Assembly: GCA_024114885.1 (NCBI GenBank)
Contig: CP099425.1
Span: 1-64,000, forward strand
Reading direction: 5' to 3'
DNA length: 64,000 bases
From: Septoria linicola
Lineage: Eukaryota > Ascomycota > Dothideomycetes > Mycosphaerellales > Mycosphaerellaceae
The notes under the pieces were generated by a model, which worked only from the letters and a program-made list of their open reading frames with translations, was not told the DNA's origin and did not search any database. Position numbers and translations under genes: made by a program. Each line of letters begins with the position of its first letter. Positions within the stretch are counted from its first letter, which is position 1. This document shows positions 34,021-46,200 of this stretch, piece by piece.

Positions 34021-34660
34021 CCTCCTTAGCGTTCACGATCGTATAGTCTACTAAAAGTAGCTATTCTAGAGAGTACTACTTAGAAGCCTATTAAGCCTTA
34101 GAAGAAGGTTATTATAGTAAAAACGAATACTCGTCGGAAGCGTATACCTCGTAATAGTAGGTAGAAACGTCGTATCCTTAAGTTAGGTACTATTACGCTT
34201 CGTTAGATTAAGAAATTATAGAGTATAATAGAACTATATATCTAACGCCTCCTATTCTAGTAGCTTATCTACGAGATCGTTCTTACTTTTAGTAGTAGGC
34301 TACGCTATTAATTAGCGGCCTTAGAATGCCTCTAAGAGGTAGCTAAAGCGTTCCTTACTACTAAATTTAAGATATCTAATCTCCTAGCTATCTATATAAA
34401 GTAGGTTATACTATAGGCTAAGGATCTATAGCTATACTATCGTATTCGTATAAGGTTTACTAGCTAGGACGGTAGTATAGTTTAGTAGAAGCGTAAGTCT
34501 ACCGACTATAGATACCGACTATATTTCTAACCTGTTATCTTAGTAGATATATAGCGAGTTCCCCTAGGGAATAGAGAGGTCGTTAGTACCTTAGGCTTTA
34601 GACCCTAAATTCTAGCCCTATATTAAAACCTTATAATTTCGACCTTACGACCGTAACTCT
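34021..34660 (+). pseudogene. Histone H3-like gene 1 carried by the hAT, degenerate
   Basis: In one frame from 34117 the residues follow histone H3 through the whole fold. A basic tail (TRRKRIPRNS) leads to LGTITLR-x-IKKLQS (H3 GTVALREIRRYQKS), then ELYI-x-RLLF-x-x-LIYEI (H3 ELLIRKLPFQRLVREI), LRYQLAALECL-x-EVAKAFL (H3 LRFQSSAVMALQEASEAYL), then SNLLAIYIK-x-VIL-x-AKDL-x-L (H3 [20 protein letters not shown]). Positions x are TAG/TAA at expected Gln/Arg codons. Loop 1 has canonical H3 length, so it lacks the CENP-A insertion. The ARTKQTARKS tail of replicative H3 is absent. A 51-bp GT-AG intron with TTCTAAC branch-like site is at 34493-34543. The start codon is not visible. Role inferred: an H3 variant encoded by the transposon. 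Confidence 0.85.
34493..34543 (+). other. Intron in H3-like gene 1 with 13-bp motif pair
   Basis: GTAAGT at the 5' end, TTCTAAC near the 3' end, ending TTAG; 51 nt. It contains CCGACT at 34502 and 34515, exactly 13 bp apart. Same intron in hAT copy 1 at 5780-5830. Confidence 0.7.
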
Positions 34661-35225
34661 AAATAAATATAATATTATTAATGTTCTTTCGCGTTCTCGC
34701 GCGATATAGTACTTCTAGTCAACTACGCCTTCTTTAATCGTCTCGTACAAGACGCTACTATACTTACGCCTAAATAACGCGCTCTTACTAATTAAGTATC
34801 GCGTTCTTCTACTCTATTAGCGTAAATTCAAATAGAGAGAGCTAGCGACTAGCCTCAAGGACAGGCTAATAATCTAATTCTTATCGATATATAAGACAGT
34901 AATAATAAAGATAATAATAAATACGCGCCTAAAGAGGAGGATAATAAAGACGTACCTAAAGAGGAGAATAATAAGCCTCCTACTCTAAATAGGCCTACTA
35001 CTAGTAGGAAGGGCCTTAGTAGAAAGCGGCCTATTACGTAAAAAGCGCCTCGTAAGACAGTAACGAAGAAGAAGAGAAGAGCCGGTCTAAAACTTACTAT
35101 AAAGAAGAAATCCTATATCCTAAAAGTATAGTCGAATACTTAGAACGCGGCGCGAGCTAGTAGGCTTTCTAAGAAGGCTCTAGTAGTAAGGAGAGTAAGG
35201 AAGCCTTATCGCTATAAGCTAGGTA

Positions 35226-35276
35226 GTAAGTTAAAACGTGGTCGGTAAACGTAGTCGGTACGCTAATCTACTATAG
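35226..35276 (+). other. Intron in H3-like gene 2 with 13-bp motif pair
   Basis: GTAAGT ... GCTAATC ... TATAG, 51 nt, splitting the GT codon pair of the H3 GTVALREIR motif in phase 1. Carries GGTCGG at 35240 and AGTCGG at 35253. Confidence 0.7.
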
Positions 35277-35459
35277 TTTTAGCTCTATAGGAGATTCGTA
35301 TATTTTAGAGGACTAGGGATCTACTTATTAGTAAGCTTCCCTTCTAGCGACTAGTAAGAGAGGTCGCCTACGGCTTTAAGTAGGATCTACGCTTTTAGGC
35401 TACTATACTAGAAGCGTTATAAGAGGTAGTAGAGCTCTATTTAACGAAGGTTTTTAAGA

Positions 35460-35509
35460 GTATATATCCTTCTATATTACTATTTAGTAGCTTATACTAA
35501 CTTGTATAG
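35460..35509 (+). other. Second intron in H3-like gene 2
   Basis: GTATAT ... ATACTAAC ... TATAG, 50 nt. Removing it restores the frame from KVFK directly into TNL of the H3 third helix, which is good evidence for a real intron. It lacks the 13-bp motif pair. Confidence 0.75.
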
Positions 35510-36024
35510 GTACTAACCTCTACGCTATTTATATAAAGCGAGTTACGATCTAGTAGAAGGACATATAGCTCGTTCGGAGAATACTTCGTATATAGGGCGT
35601 TATAGATAACAAGGGTTATTTAAAGTAGTATAGTACTACGTGTTATATTCGGCGTAAGGAATAGCGTTTAGGCTACTTCGAGATACCCGGCTACGTAGTA
35701 GAAGCGCAGTATCAAATTATATTATAACTATAGCGAACGATATAAGATTACTTTCTACTTTTATACTATAAAACCTTCGTTTCCTCTTATCTCTATAGTC
35801 GGCATATATAGTCGGCGCCTATCGTCCTTTTCACGTGCTTAGATACTTAAAATACGTAGATTTTAGTATACTTATACCTATACTCCTATAGGTACCTACG
35901 TAGGTATACGCTCTAACCTATATTTTCTAGTTATAGGTACTACCTATTAAGCTTTAGCGGGTTACCTCTCTAACCTATATCGATTACTAAGAATATAGGT
36001 TTAGACCTAACCCTACTCGTACTA

Positions 36025-36041
36025 ACCTATTCCGACGTCTA
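36025..36041 (-). repeat. Right terminal inverted repeat of the hAT
   Basis: ACCTATTCCGACGTCTA, the exact reverse complement of the left end. The same end, altered by C-to-T/G-to-A, is at 7327-7343 in hAT copy 1. Confidence 0.92.
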
Positions 36042-36049
36042 AGTATTAG
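36042..36049. repeat. 8-bp target-site duplication of the hAT (right)
   Basis: AGTATTAG, identical to 27811-27818. Confidence 0.95.
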
Positions 36050-39000
36050 AATAGCGCTATAGGAAGATCGATCTTGAAAATATAGATCGTTTATTAACGC
36101 TAAGAGCGAGCTAGTAGAGGATAGCGAACAAGGTAGCTAGTATTAATAGTCTCGTTAATATTAGTCAAGTCGCTTCTATTATATAGGAGGATTAGGACGA
36201 TCTAATCGGCGCCTATATAGCTAGAGATAGCGTAAAGACAAAGTAGAACCTAAACTCTTCTCGTCTAGTTAGAGGATAGCTAATAGGAGTATAGAAGTAG
36301 ATTACGACCTAGGCTATAGCTATAAGAACTCGCGCTTATTATTACTCTCGTATTAAAGAGGTTAAAGATAAAAACTAGCTAGCTCCTTACCTTATAGATA
36401 TAGAGGAGTTAGAGGATTCTTAAACTTAGAGACGTAATAACGATAAGATCGAGGATAAGTAGATATACGACTACCTAAACGGTCTACTAGTTCTAGTCGC
36501 TCCTACGTATACTTAAAAGCGAAAGAAGGCTAAGGAGCCTCCGAAGACTAAGTATATAGATAATTACCTTCGAGCTACGTACGCTAATAATAACGCTAAC
36601 GTCTTCTAGATAGATAAAATACTCGAATCTAAGGTCTAGTTAAGTTTAGTAGAGATTATTCTCTATAGCGAGCGAGCGTCGTATTCCTTATAGGGTCGTA
36701 TTCCGAACGATATAGATCTATATAAGAAGCTTAATAAGCTCTATATAAAGAAGCGTATAAATAGAGATAGCGGAGCTAAGATTAGTATATATTCCTTACT
36801 ATCTAAAGCCTTTAGCGAGTAGGTAGAGAAGGAGCTAACGAAAGCTGTTTTAGCGACTAATATTAAGGCCTTCTAGGCTACTACTATAGTAATTAATATA
36901 GTAAAGCCTAGGCCTACTTCCGAGCTTTACGAGTAGACTAATAATATCCTTCTATTATTTAATAATATCTATTAGATTATTCTAAGTATCTACGTACCTA
37001 TAAAGTACAGCTCTCGAATAATAGCTTATAAGTCTTTAATCGACGAGAAGGCTAAGTTAATAATTATACTGATCGAATATATTCGAAAGCTTTAAGTCGG
37101 TATAACCTCTCTCGGTAATATTACTATAGAAGGAGTTAGAGGTAAGGTTACTTTCGTTAGGTACTACCTAGAGGTATTAATCGATACCTTTAGCGTAAGA
37201 GTTACTATATTATTTCTAGTCTTACTAGCGAACGGCCCGATTTTGCTTAGCCGACTATAGGCGCGGCGTATACGCCTAGCTTCTAAGAACTACGATAATA
37301 GCTCGTAGAAGGGCTTAATTAGTACTCTAGACGGCTATATTATTATATTTACTAGCTTTAATAGCTATAGTAATATACGAACTATAGAATAGGTCCTAGG
37401 AAAAGCTAGAGTACTAAGGAACTAGCTCTAGTCGACGGCACGAGTATAGTAGAGGCTCTAATACGTATATCGCGTCTAGGTTTAGTAGAAGTCGGTATCC
37501 GAACTCTAACTTTTAGTAATTATTAGCTAAAGAATATAGAGTATACTGTCGAGGACTCTAGATCTTATAATAGCGAGGAGTAGAGAGAGAGATTATAAGC
37601 TTTTTAAGCTTCTACTATCCTTTCTAAGTAAGGTTTAGTAGTTAGAGGTAAAAACTCTACTTAGGAGGGTTAGCTAGTAGAACGTTCTATAGTTATCTTT
37701 TTAAACGATAATTACGTTATACCTCTTATACTATACTTCAAACTATACTAGTAGTATAGATAGATAAGCGATTAGTACTAGTATTCGTTTACGGTTACTA
37801 ATAGCCTTAAACTCCTAGAGAATTAAGTCTTTAACTACCTTACGTAGTAGTTGTCGTATATAAAGGTAATCTACTTCGGAGACTATTTTATAGCGGACTT
37901 AATTAGACAAAGTACCTCTCTACGATAGTAGCTCGAACTATTAAGACAGGTTAATTATAGCTAGACTTAAACATAGTATAACTATCTCGTAGTAGTAGCT
38001 ATCGAAGGTAATATCGCTAAATTTAGCTAAAATAGTCGACTTAAGAAGCTTTTACTAGCTACTAGCGAAGCTAAGCTAGCTTATACTAGCGAGCGAGACT
38101 TATACTAGAGTATTAGGTATAGTTTTAAAGATACTATACTAGTGTCTCTATCGAGCTAGGGTTCGAATTACGAGAGCGAATACTTAATAATTGCCTATAG
38201 AAAGCTTAGAGAGGCGGAGCTAGCTATCTAAGAACCTAGACTCTACGACGAGGTTATTTCTAATAAAGTAGACGACGAGCTTAGCGAAGAGACGTACGTT
38301 ATCTCGGCTACTATTAATATAGTAGCGGAGAGAGCTCGTAATAAAGAAGCTATAGGGTAGTAGAAGCTAGATAATTATATTAGCGCCTATACTCTTTATA
38401 AGCGAGTTACTAACAAGATTAAACTAGTAAATACCGATATTACTATAACTAATAGCTTAAACCCTAGCGGATTAAAGGACTAGCGACAGACTTATATTAA
38501 GAAGGAAGTAGCTATACTACCTAGTACTAGACCTTACGATAGTAAGTACCTAACTAAGAGGTTCTCGGCGATCGAGCCTAGATTATACCTTATACCTAAA
38601 CGGCTTATAAAGTTTAAACCTAGTATAGAACTACTACTAAAGGAGCTAGATTTGTTATACTATATACTAAGGAACCGAGAAGCTACCTTTACGTAGGACT
38701 TTATATATTTAGGCCGAATTAACTCTAATATTACTCTACTATAGAAGATTTAGACAGTTCCTTACGAGCTATAGTAGTATCTAGGCTTTAAGCTAAACCT
38801 ATCGCTATGTTATATTATAGAAGATATACTAAGGTAACGAATCTAAGCTAGAACTCTTAAGCTATACTATAGTGCCTATCGAAATCTATACTTCCTTATT
38901 AGTAAGAAGATAGAAGTAGGTAAGCCTAAGAAGTATCGGTTAATTAACGTAACTTAGAAGTTTAATTAAGTTACTATAAGAGATTCGAACTTACTACTCG

Positions 39001-41825
39001 ACGCTAAGGGTTTCTCTAAGGACTTTACTAGTTACGCGCTAGCCTCGTTAGTTAATATCTTCTCTAGATATAACTAAATCCTACTCGATAAATTATATAG
39101 AGATCTTATAGGCTTCGACTTACTACTAGGCCTATTATAGTAGATAACGTTACTATAAGGAGCTACGAATTCTATTACCTAGTTCGTTCGTATTATTAAT
39201 CAAGTGCTTATAGAGTATATCTCGTATAAGGTATAGCCGTTCCTTAATAATATTAGTATTAAAGAGCCTAAGACGAAGTACGATAGTAAAGAGGTTAAAC
39301 CTAGCCTCTACTATTACGTTATTAAACATATTATAGCTATAGACGACGTTCTCTATAATATAGAACGAGCTAATATAACCGTAGCTTTTAACAAGTTATA
39401 GCTTTATTACGAATAGTTAGTAATTATTAGTTACCTTACTAGTATCGATAGTCGCTATCTAGACTTCGCGAGAGTAGCGAAGATTAAGAAATAGCCGACT
39501 CTAGAGAATTAGAAGGAGGTTCGAATCTTCCTCGGCGTAGTTACGTACTACTACGTCTAGGTTAAAGGTTTTACGATTATTCTTACTCTACTATTTAAGC
39601 TCTTATAGAAGGATACTAAGTTTTAATAGACTACTAAATACTAACTAGCTAAAGACGTCGTCTTAAAGGTACTAGTTTCAGCTCTAGCCCTAGTTACTCT
39701 TAACTTTAGAGAAGGAGTAGGACTTATTATCGTAGGTATAGATTCGAGTAGTAAAGGTTAGGAATATACGCTTTCCTAATATAATCGAGACGAGCTACTT
39801 CTCCGCTATCTAGTTTAGTATAAGTCTAGCCTATTTAACCTAGTAGAAGTCAAGTATAATACTAGAAAGCGCGAATACCTTAGTATGCTAAAGGTATTAA
39901 AGAAGCTAAAACTATAGTTATTTAGAGTATACTTTTAGCTAGAGATTAATATAAATACCCTCGTTTACTAGCTTAATAAGGCTACCTCTAATTTGCTGAA
40001 TATAGTAATAACGCGCTAGCTAGTATAGATCTACCTCTTCGACTTTAATATTATATATGTTCCTAGTAAGAAGTATATAGCTCTAGATTCGTTATTAAGG
40101 AAGCCTACTACGCCTAAAGATATAGAGGCTATAGAATAGGAAGAAGACGTAGATCTAATAATTAACGAGTAATTCTTCGATACCTTTTACGTTAACGCCT
40201 TCTCTATATAGGTGATTTAGAGCGAGCTACCTATAATTAATAAGATCTACTCTTAGGAGTTAATAAATATCGCTTTTATACTTATACGAATATAAAGACC
40301 TAAGAGAGTTTCTAATAACGAGTATAAGCGGTTAAGGAAGAAGTATCGGCTATTTTATATTAAGAATAACTAGCTCTAGCGCTAAGAGCGAGTAGCTAGA
40401 CCCTTATAGCGAGTTATTAATAAACCTAAAGCGCGAGCTTATATTATTAAGGTATACTATTATAAGAACGGTTATCGTAGTACTAAGTAGACGTATAATC
40501 TTATCTAGAAACGATAGTAGTAGGATAGGGTTTAGGCTTAAATCTCGCTCGCTATTCGGTAATATACTATTTATAGTCTTTAGTATAGGAGATAGGTACC
40601 TAGAGAACTATAGATCCCGCTCTAAGTTATAGTCGGCTAGTAGTAGTATATCGATAGCTTATATATCTCGAAGAACTATTCGTTAATAGTTATACGCGAG
40701 TCTCTATCGCGCTAGCTAGAAGTATATATATTCTAGTACCTAGCGAAGAGTATCTCCTTAGTATAGATAGTAAGGTTTATATAGGAAGAGATCTTTTACT
40801 AGTAGGGTACTACTATAGAAGTTATCCTCGATAACTATAAGACTAACCTTAGCGAAATAGAGAAGCTACTACTATCGTATAGTATTAAACGTATTAACAT
40901 TTCGCTATACTACCTTTAGTCTAACGCTATTATTAAAGTCGGCTATAAGACAATATTAGACGCTTACTTAAAGCTCTCTAATAGTAGCCTTTATACGATT
41001 CGTAACTATATTCTAGCGGTTCTATAGGTAGAGAGAACGATAATAGTCTCTACTACTAGCCTAATACTATTAGAAGTAATAATTAGGCGCGACGTAGTAC
41101 TACTAATCGAGCTAGAATATCGTACCTTCTAGATTATAGATTAGAGTAAGGTTAAGACTAGAGTAGAGCTTCTTACGATTCGAGCTCAAGCTCTAGAAGC
41201 TATAGAAACGACTATAGAAGAAGGATAGCTACGTTAATAGCGTCTCCGAGAATAGAACAAAGCGTACTTCGATAAATATCGCTATACGGATCTTATAGTA
41301 CTAAAGAAAGGAGATCTTATATTAGTATACTACTCTAAGTTAAAAACTAGCTTCTCTTATAAGCTTACGTTTAGGTAGGAAGGCTCTTTTAGAGTATCTA
41401 AAGTATTATAGAGAGATATATCGTATAAGCTTAAGGAACTAGATAGCTTAAAACGAGAGTATATCTATAAGAGGATAGACTTTAAGAAATATACCTTTCT
41501 ATAAGAGAACCTAAAGCTAGTTCCGGATTAGGTTAAACTAGAAGAACTACTACTACCGATAGAGAAGGTTATAGAACTAGGCCTTCTACCTAGGTATAAG
41601 TATCCGTAGATCTTTATTAGTAAGCTATTAGTAATAACTTAAGAAGAAAAAGAGAGTTATATACGCTAGCTACTAACGGAGCTTAAAGAAGAAATAGAAG
41701 ACTTAGTAAGCTAAAGGCTAAAGCTAGCCTAGCGGAGCTAAAGATTTAGAAATTCGATAGGCGATACTTAATTAGAGGTATAAGCTAAGATCTAGCTACT
41801 AAAGCCTAGCCTCTACTATAAAAAG
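36050..41825 (+). pseudogene. Gypsy C gag (rest), protease, RT, RNase H, integrase, degenerate
   Basis: Continues Gypsy C after the hAT. Protease LIDE at 37036-37047 with Asp GAC 37042-37044 kept but the following Gly codon changed to AAG. The palindromic motif is at 37689-37716. The RT active site reads F-L-N-N at 39240-39251, both Asp lost. RNase H about 39690-40110 (KREYLSMLKVLKKLK; ending LDSLLRK). Integrase runs uninterrupted to about 41825 and so gives the best view of the A region broken by Copia. Closely similar to A except for RIP-type transitions. Confidence 0.85.
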
Positions 41826-43239
41826 AGCTAATCTTTCTAAGATCGTACTATCTTAAGCGCTTCTTTTATTCCTAGAGCTACTATCGAGCTCTAATCTAAC
41901 CTTTCTAAGCGCTTCTCTTAGTCCTAAAGCTACTATCAAGCTCTAATTAGAGCTTCCTAAGCTTATAATTTACTAGACTAGTATAAATCTAGCTAAATCT
42001 TAGCTATCCTAAGCTCTTCTTTTAGTCCTAAAGCTACTATTAAGCTCTAATCTAAGCTTTCTAAGCTTCTCTTTTACTAGATTAGTAGAAATCTAGCTAA
42101 TCCTAACTATCCCGACGCTATTTTCTATAGCTAAGATAAGTATCTATATAGCTAGTTACTTCCTTAAGCTTAACTTTTAAGTATAGATTCTATATCTACT
42201 AGTTAACCTACTATCCCGCTCTCTTTTCTAAGTCTTGAGCCTACTATTACTATAAAAGTTAGCTATCCCGAGCTACTTTCTACTACTAGGTCTTAAAAAT
42301 CTAAGCTAGACCTATACTCTTAAAGCTCTTTTCTACTAGCGATTTCTAAGATTAGTACTATAATCTACCTTCCTAGAGCCCTTTTCTATTACCGATCGGC
42401 GAAGTAAGATAATAATTATCTGTCCTAAAGGTCCTTTTACTACTAATTTTCGTCTAACTAAAGAAATTACTAAAAGTATTAGTTTCTAGTAGAGAATTCT
42501 TAAAATTTAAGGTTTTCAGCTTATATAAAGGTAGAGAAGCTTGAATCCTTAGTAATAACGGCTCTAATAGCTCCTTTCTAGCTATTAATTATAGCGCTAG
42601 CGGTCTCTTACGATATAGAAAGCGCGATCTAGTAAGTCGACTAGGTATATGAAAAATAAGGCTCTTTTAAGTTAGTAAAGATAACGACGACGATATCTAA
42701 GTCTTAGTCCTCGTTAGTAATAGTAAGGTATATACTACGATAGTTAGTAGTAGCGTTAGTAGTATACGACGGCTACGGAAACGTTAAGGTAAAGTAAACC
42801 TTTAGTTATCTTTTTAAACGATAACTAAAACCTTACGTAACTAAGCCTCGTATATAGACCTCTAATCCTAATAGTAGTTATACTACTATAATAAGGTATA
42901 TAATTAGACTACTTTTACGCTCTAAACGATCTCTTCTTCCTTATTAACTATTAATTAGTTACTATAGGGCCTTACTTCTATTAAGTTCGATTCTTATCTT
43001 TCGTTACTATCTAGTAACGCTATATAGCTGTTTATATATATAAGTAGTAACTAATATAATAGAAAACTCTATAACCGGTTACGCGCCTAACCCTCCTCGC
43101 TATTCAAGTTACTTATTACTAGTTACGCGCTTTATATCGCCCTAAGCTACTAATACGACTATTTAAAGACGTTCTCTTTCTCTCTCGCGTATAAAGAATA
43201 AGACTTCCTCTTTCTAGCGTTCTTTAACGCCTAAGCGCT
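41826..43239. other. Gypsy C pol-ORF3 spacer with ~60-bp repeats and motif site 3
   Basis: About 41850-42110 holds imperfect ~60-bp units (CTAAGCGCTTCT..., GAGCTACTATCGAGCTC...). The motif at 42801-42829 has perfect 8-bp arms. Otherwise no frame that I can support. Confidence 0.6.
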
Positions 43240-46200
43240 TATTAAGACTAGCGCTTTCGCCTTCTACCTTACCTATTCGAAGTCTAATACAAGAACTGTC
43301 TAGATAAGATTCCTTAAAGAAAAGACAAAATATAGCTTCTTTAAGTTCTATATAAGGTATAGCGCTCGCTTATACTAATCGCGAAGGCTCTCTTATTAGT
43401 TTCTAGGCCTTAAGCGGACCTCTTACTAGTATAACAAACCTTAATAACGCTACTAAGGCTATCCTATTACTAGAAACGCTATAAGAATAAGAGGAGAGTA
43501 TCGACTTAGTACTTAAGTAAGTCGAGGAAGCGAACGATAGAATAAAGATCGGTATATTTAACTTCTTTAAACGCCTCTTAGCTAAGATTTTACTAAAGTA
43601 CCTTAACGCGTAGAGCGTAAAGCGTGATAATATAAAGAAGATACGCTAAGAAGGCTGAGACTTAGTAAAGAAGAGAAACTTAATTTAGTAGTAGCTACGT
43701 ATAGAGTTTAGGTACGAGTAGAACTTCTCTTTCCTTAACTAAGTCTTATATAATAAAGAGATACTTAGGAACCTTCGCTAATAGTTAAATAAGTATAAAG
43801 GCGTCTTTAAAGAGAGCGAGCCTAAAGACTAGGTTTTCTTAGTATAGTAAAAGTAAGATCGTTTCTATTAGTAGGTAGCGAATATATTCTCTCGTAGCTA
43901 GTACTTTTAGCTATAGAGAAGTAAGAAGACTTCTAGCTTATAAGGCTTAGGCTTTATTAATATAAACTTAGATAGAAGACGCTACTAGAACAAGTTTAAG
44001 GTAGAGCTCTTATAGGTCGACGTATTTAGCTATAAGATAAGAGAAGCGCGCCTAGAAGTAGGCTATAGACTTAATTAGTACAGATTTATAGTTAAGCTTA
44101 CTAAAGAAGAGACTTTCGAAGAACCGACCTACGTATTCCTAGTAGTAGAGAAATAGCTCTTAATATCCTATAGACTATTACCTCCTTCTAGAAATCTAAG
44201 ATCTAATAGAAGACCCTCCTTCTCTACGCCTAAAGGCCTATCCTTATCTAGTCCTACTCGAAACTCTAGTTAAGAAAGAGAAGGAGAAGGTAATTTACTT
44301 ACGACTCTAGAGCCTCGTCTTAGAGGTTCTATATCGCCTAGTACTATATAGAAGCTAAAAGCTTAGTTAGAGAAGTTAATACTAAGCTCTACGAAGAAGT
44401 CTACGCTCGTCCTTCGTAAGAGCGAGAGGCTTACTAGAATTCGCGCTAAAGAAACTATTATCGACTCGATCGAAACTTCTCCTATACTAAGTACTTTAGG
44501 TAATAGCGATCCTATATAAGACTAAGTTTTACCTATAATAGAGCCGCTACTAGGTCCGTAACGCCTATTACTAATCGTACTAGAAGATAATAGTAGAGTT
44601 AAGCTAGAGAGCGACTCGGAGCCTAATCTACGTTACTAGGCTTATATAAAGAATAGTATTATCTCTAAAGTCTACTACTATATAATCGTTAGCGAAGCTT
44701 TTAAAGAAGTTAATAATGTCTAGGAGAAGAAGAAAGTAGCTAAGAGCTACGCTTTAATTAATATTCTTCTATACCTTAGCTAGCCTCTTTATAAAGAATA
44801 TATAACTAAGATAGGTAATACTATAGGTTTAAAGCTACTAAAGACAGCTAACGTAATATATACTCTCTACTAGCGTATTATTTAGATAGATAGTATAGCC
44901 GATCTCTAAGCCCTTATCGTCTAGAATACTTAAAACTAGACGTAGTTTAAGCTAGAAGCGAATACTTTCTTCTCTAAGCCGGTAGGACGCTCTCGTCGTA
45001 GTAAGAAGGGTACTAATACTTAGGAACTAGAGGACGATATTAACGCTCTAATATACGAGGTAGGTAGAAGCTATCTCGGACCCTTTTAGTTCGTAGTAAC
45101 TAAAATAGACTTAAAGGTTACTTCTAATGTCTATTAGAGGGCTTAGGAGCTCTTAGCCTATAATAGTAATAAGGGTACCTAGATCGATTATAGCTTCCTC
45201 TTTTATTCTCCTTCTACTAGAGGCCTATTTTAGATCCTAGACTCTTTACTCGAAGCTATACGTTATAAGTTTATAGTATATCGATAGTATAATATAGCTA
45301 TTAGTTAGTATAGTTAGTCTCGCGGTATATAGTACTCGCTATCCTAATAGCTTCTTCGCTAATATCCTTTACTATAGCTATACTAGCTAGTTACTACTCC
45401 GTATACGACTATTAAGTATATAGCCTACCTATCTACTACCTTTTATATCTTCGACGATAAGGCTAGTTCTAACTACCCTAATAGCTTCTAGTATATCGCC
45501 TTAAACGAGAATATACTACTTAAGAAGAAGAGGCTTAATTAGGTTTAATTTACGATCTCTCTAGACGATACTAGCGATAGAGGACGACTTTTACTAACCT
45601 TAGATACGATTAGTAATAGGCTCTTTAACTCTAAGGAGGCAAAGTAGCTAGTAAGGCGTATTATCGCTAATAAGTAAAGCTATAGTATAGGTTTTATCGA
45701 AACTATACCTCTAGTAATTACTAACGAAATAAAAGCTAATCTTAAGCTTAGTTAGAAGAACCCTTATACTAAAGTAGGCTCGCTAGTTATTTCGTACCCC
45801 TACCTCCCTTAGTAGTATACTCGTACTAACGAAGAGTATCGTATAATTCCGATAGTATTTCTAGCCTACTCTAATAGTCGAATATTAGATAAGCTACCTA
45901 ATAGTAACTACGTTAACGTTCCTACGATCTATAGCGTATATCTCTACTACGAGCGGATACTCTTTATAGCTTCTAGTACTATATACTCTACGCGAGTAAT
46001 AAAACCCTTCGCTACTAAGGTACTTCTAACTAGCCTAGGCCCGATTTCTAATACCTTAGTAAGCCGAGTTCTATAGACGGATTAGGTAGTAAGTATAGAG
46101 ATAAAGAAGCTCTTTAGTATAAGTAAGGAGGAGTTTAAGGTCTATATAACTAAGTAGTAGACTACAGCTAAAGCTTAGTTTAATACTACCTACGCTATAG

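Larger units (their letters stand above)
34706..35727 (+). pseudogene. Histone H3-like gene 2 with extended tails, carried by the hAT, degenerate
   Basis: Putative start at ATA 34706 (former ATG) or upstream. The N-tail of about 170 residues has two APKEE-type 27-bp repeats around 34910-34960 and a Lys/Arg-rich stretch (KTVTKKKRRAGLKLTIKKKS). The H3 fold begins KPYRYKLG at about 35200, is split by an intron (35226-35276), then reads LAL-x-EIRIF-x-RTRDLLI, SKLPF-x-RLVREV, FK-x-DLRF-x-ATILEAL-x-EVV. A second intron (35460-35509) joins in phase to TNLYAIYIKRVTI-x-x-KDI-x-LVRRI (H3 [24 protein letters not shown]). A C-terminal extension of about 45 residues runs to TAA 35725-35727. Loop 1 (GFKQD-like) has the length of canonical H3. 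Mature length would be near 300 residues, twice that of H3. Whether it was separate from, or fused to, H3-like gene 1 cannot be decided. Confidence 0.87.
28118..35815. repeat. Ten dispersed 13-bp-spaced AGTCGG motif pairs in the hAT
   Basis: First bases of the paired motifs: 28118/28131, 29467/29480 (plus a third, TCGACT 29493), 30453/30466, 31711/31724, 32309/32322 (third, CTAACT 32335), 32945/32958, 33750/33763, 34502/34515, 35240/35253, 35797/35810. The consensus unit is AGTCGGYANAYRT or its complement; spacing is 13 bp in every case. All lie in introns, untranslated or intergenic parts. hAT copy 1 keeps four of them in mutated form, and hAT copy 2 has three units in tandem at 63414, 63427 and 63440. 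Confidence 0.85.
27819..36041 (+). mobile_element. Complete hAT transposon carrying two histone H3-like genes (8,223 bp)
   Basis: Ends are perfect 17-bp inverted repeats (TAGACGTCGGAATAGGT on the left, its complement ending at 36041) with a perfect 8-bp duplication of a known empty site in Gypsy gag. Contents: transposase remnant on the minus strand (28200 to about 31060), an unidentified gene on the minus strand (31435 to about 32710), an AT-rich segment (32990-33622), and two H3-fold genes on the plus strand (34021-34660 and 34706-35727). At 8.2 kb it is larger than ordinary hAT elements, which carry only a transposase. Ten pairs of 13-bp-spaced AGTCGG motifs lie in its non-coding parts. 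All genes carry RIP stops, so this copy is dead. Confidence 0.93.

Noticed and set aside
34021..34660. H3-like gene 1 as a true centromeric CENP-A
   Set aside because: Loop 1 has the canonical H3 length and no CENP-A targeting insertion could be recognised; sequence decay does not allow a firm class.
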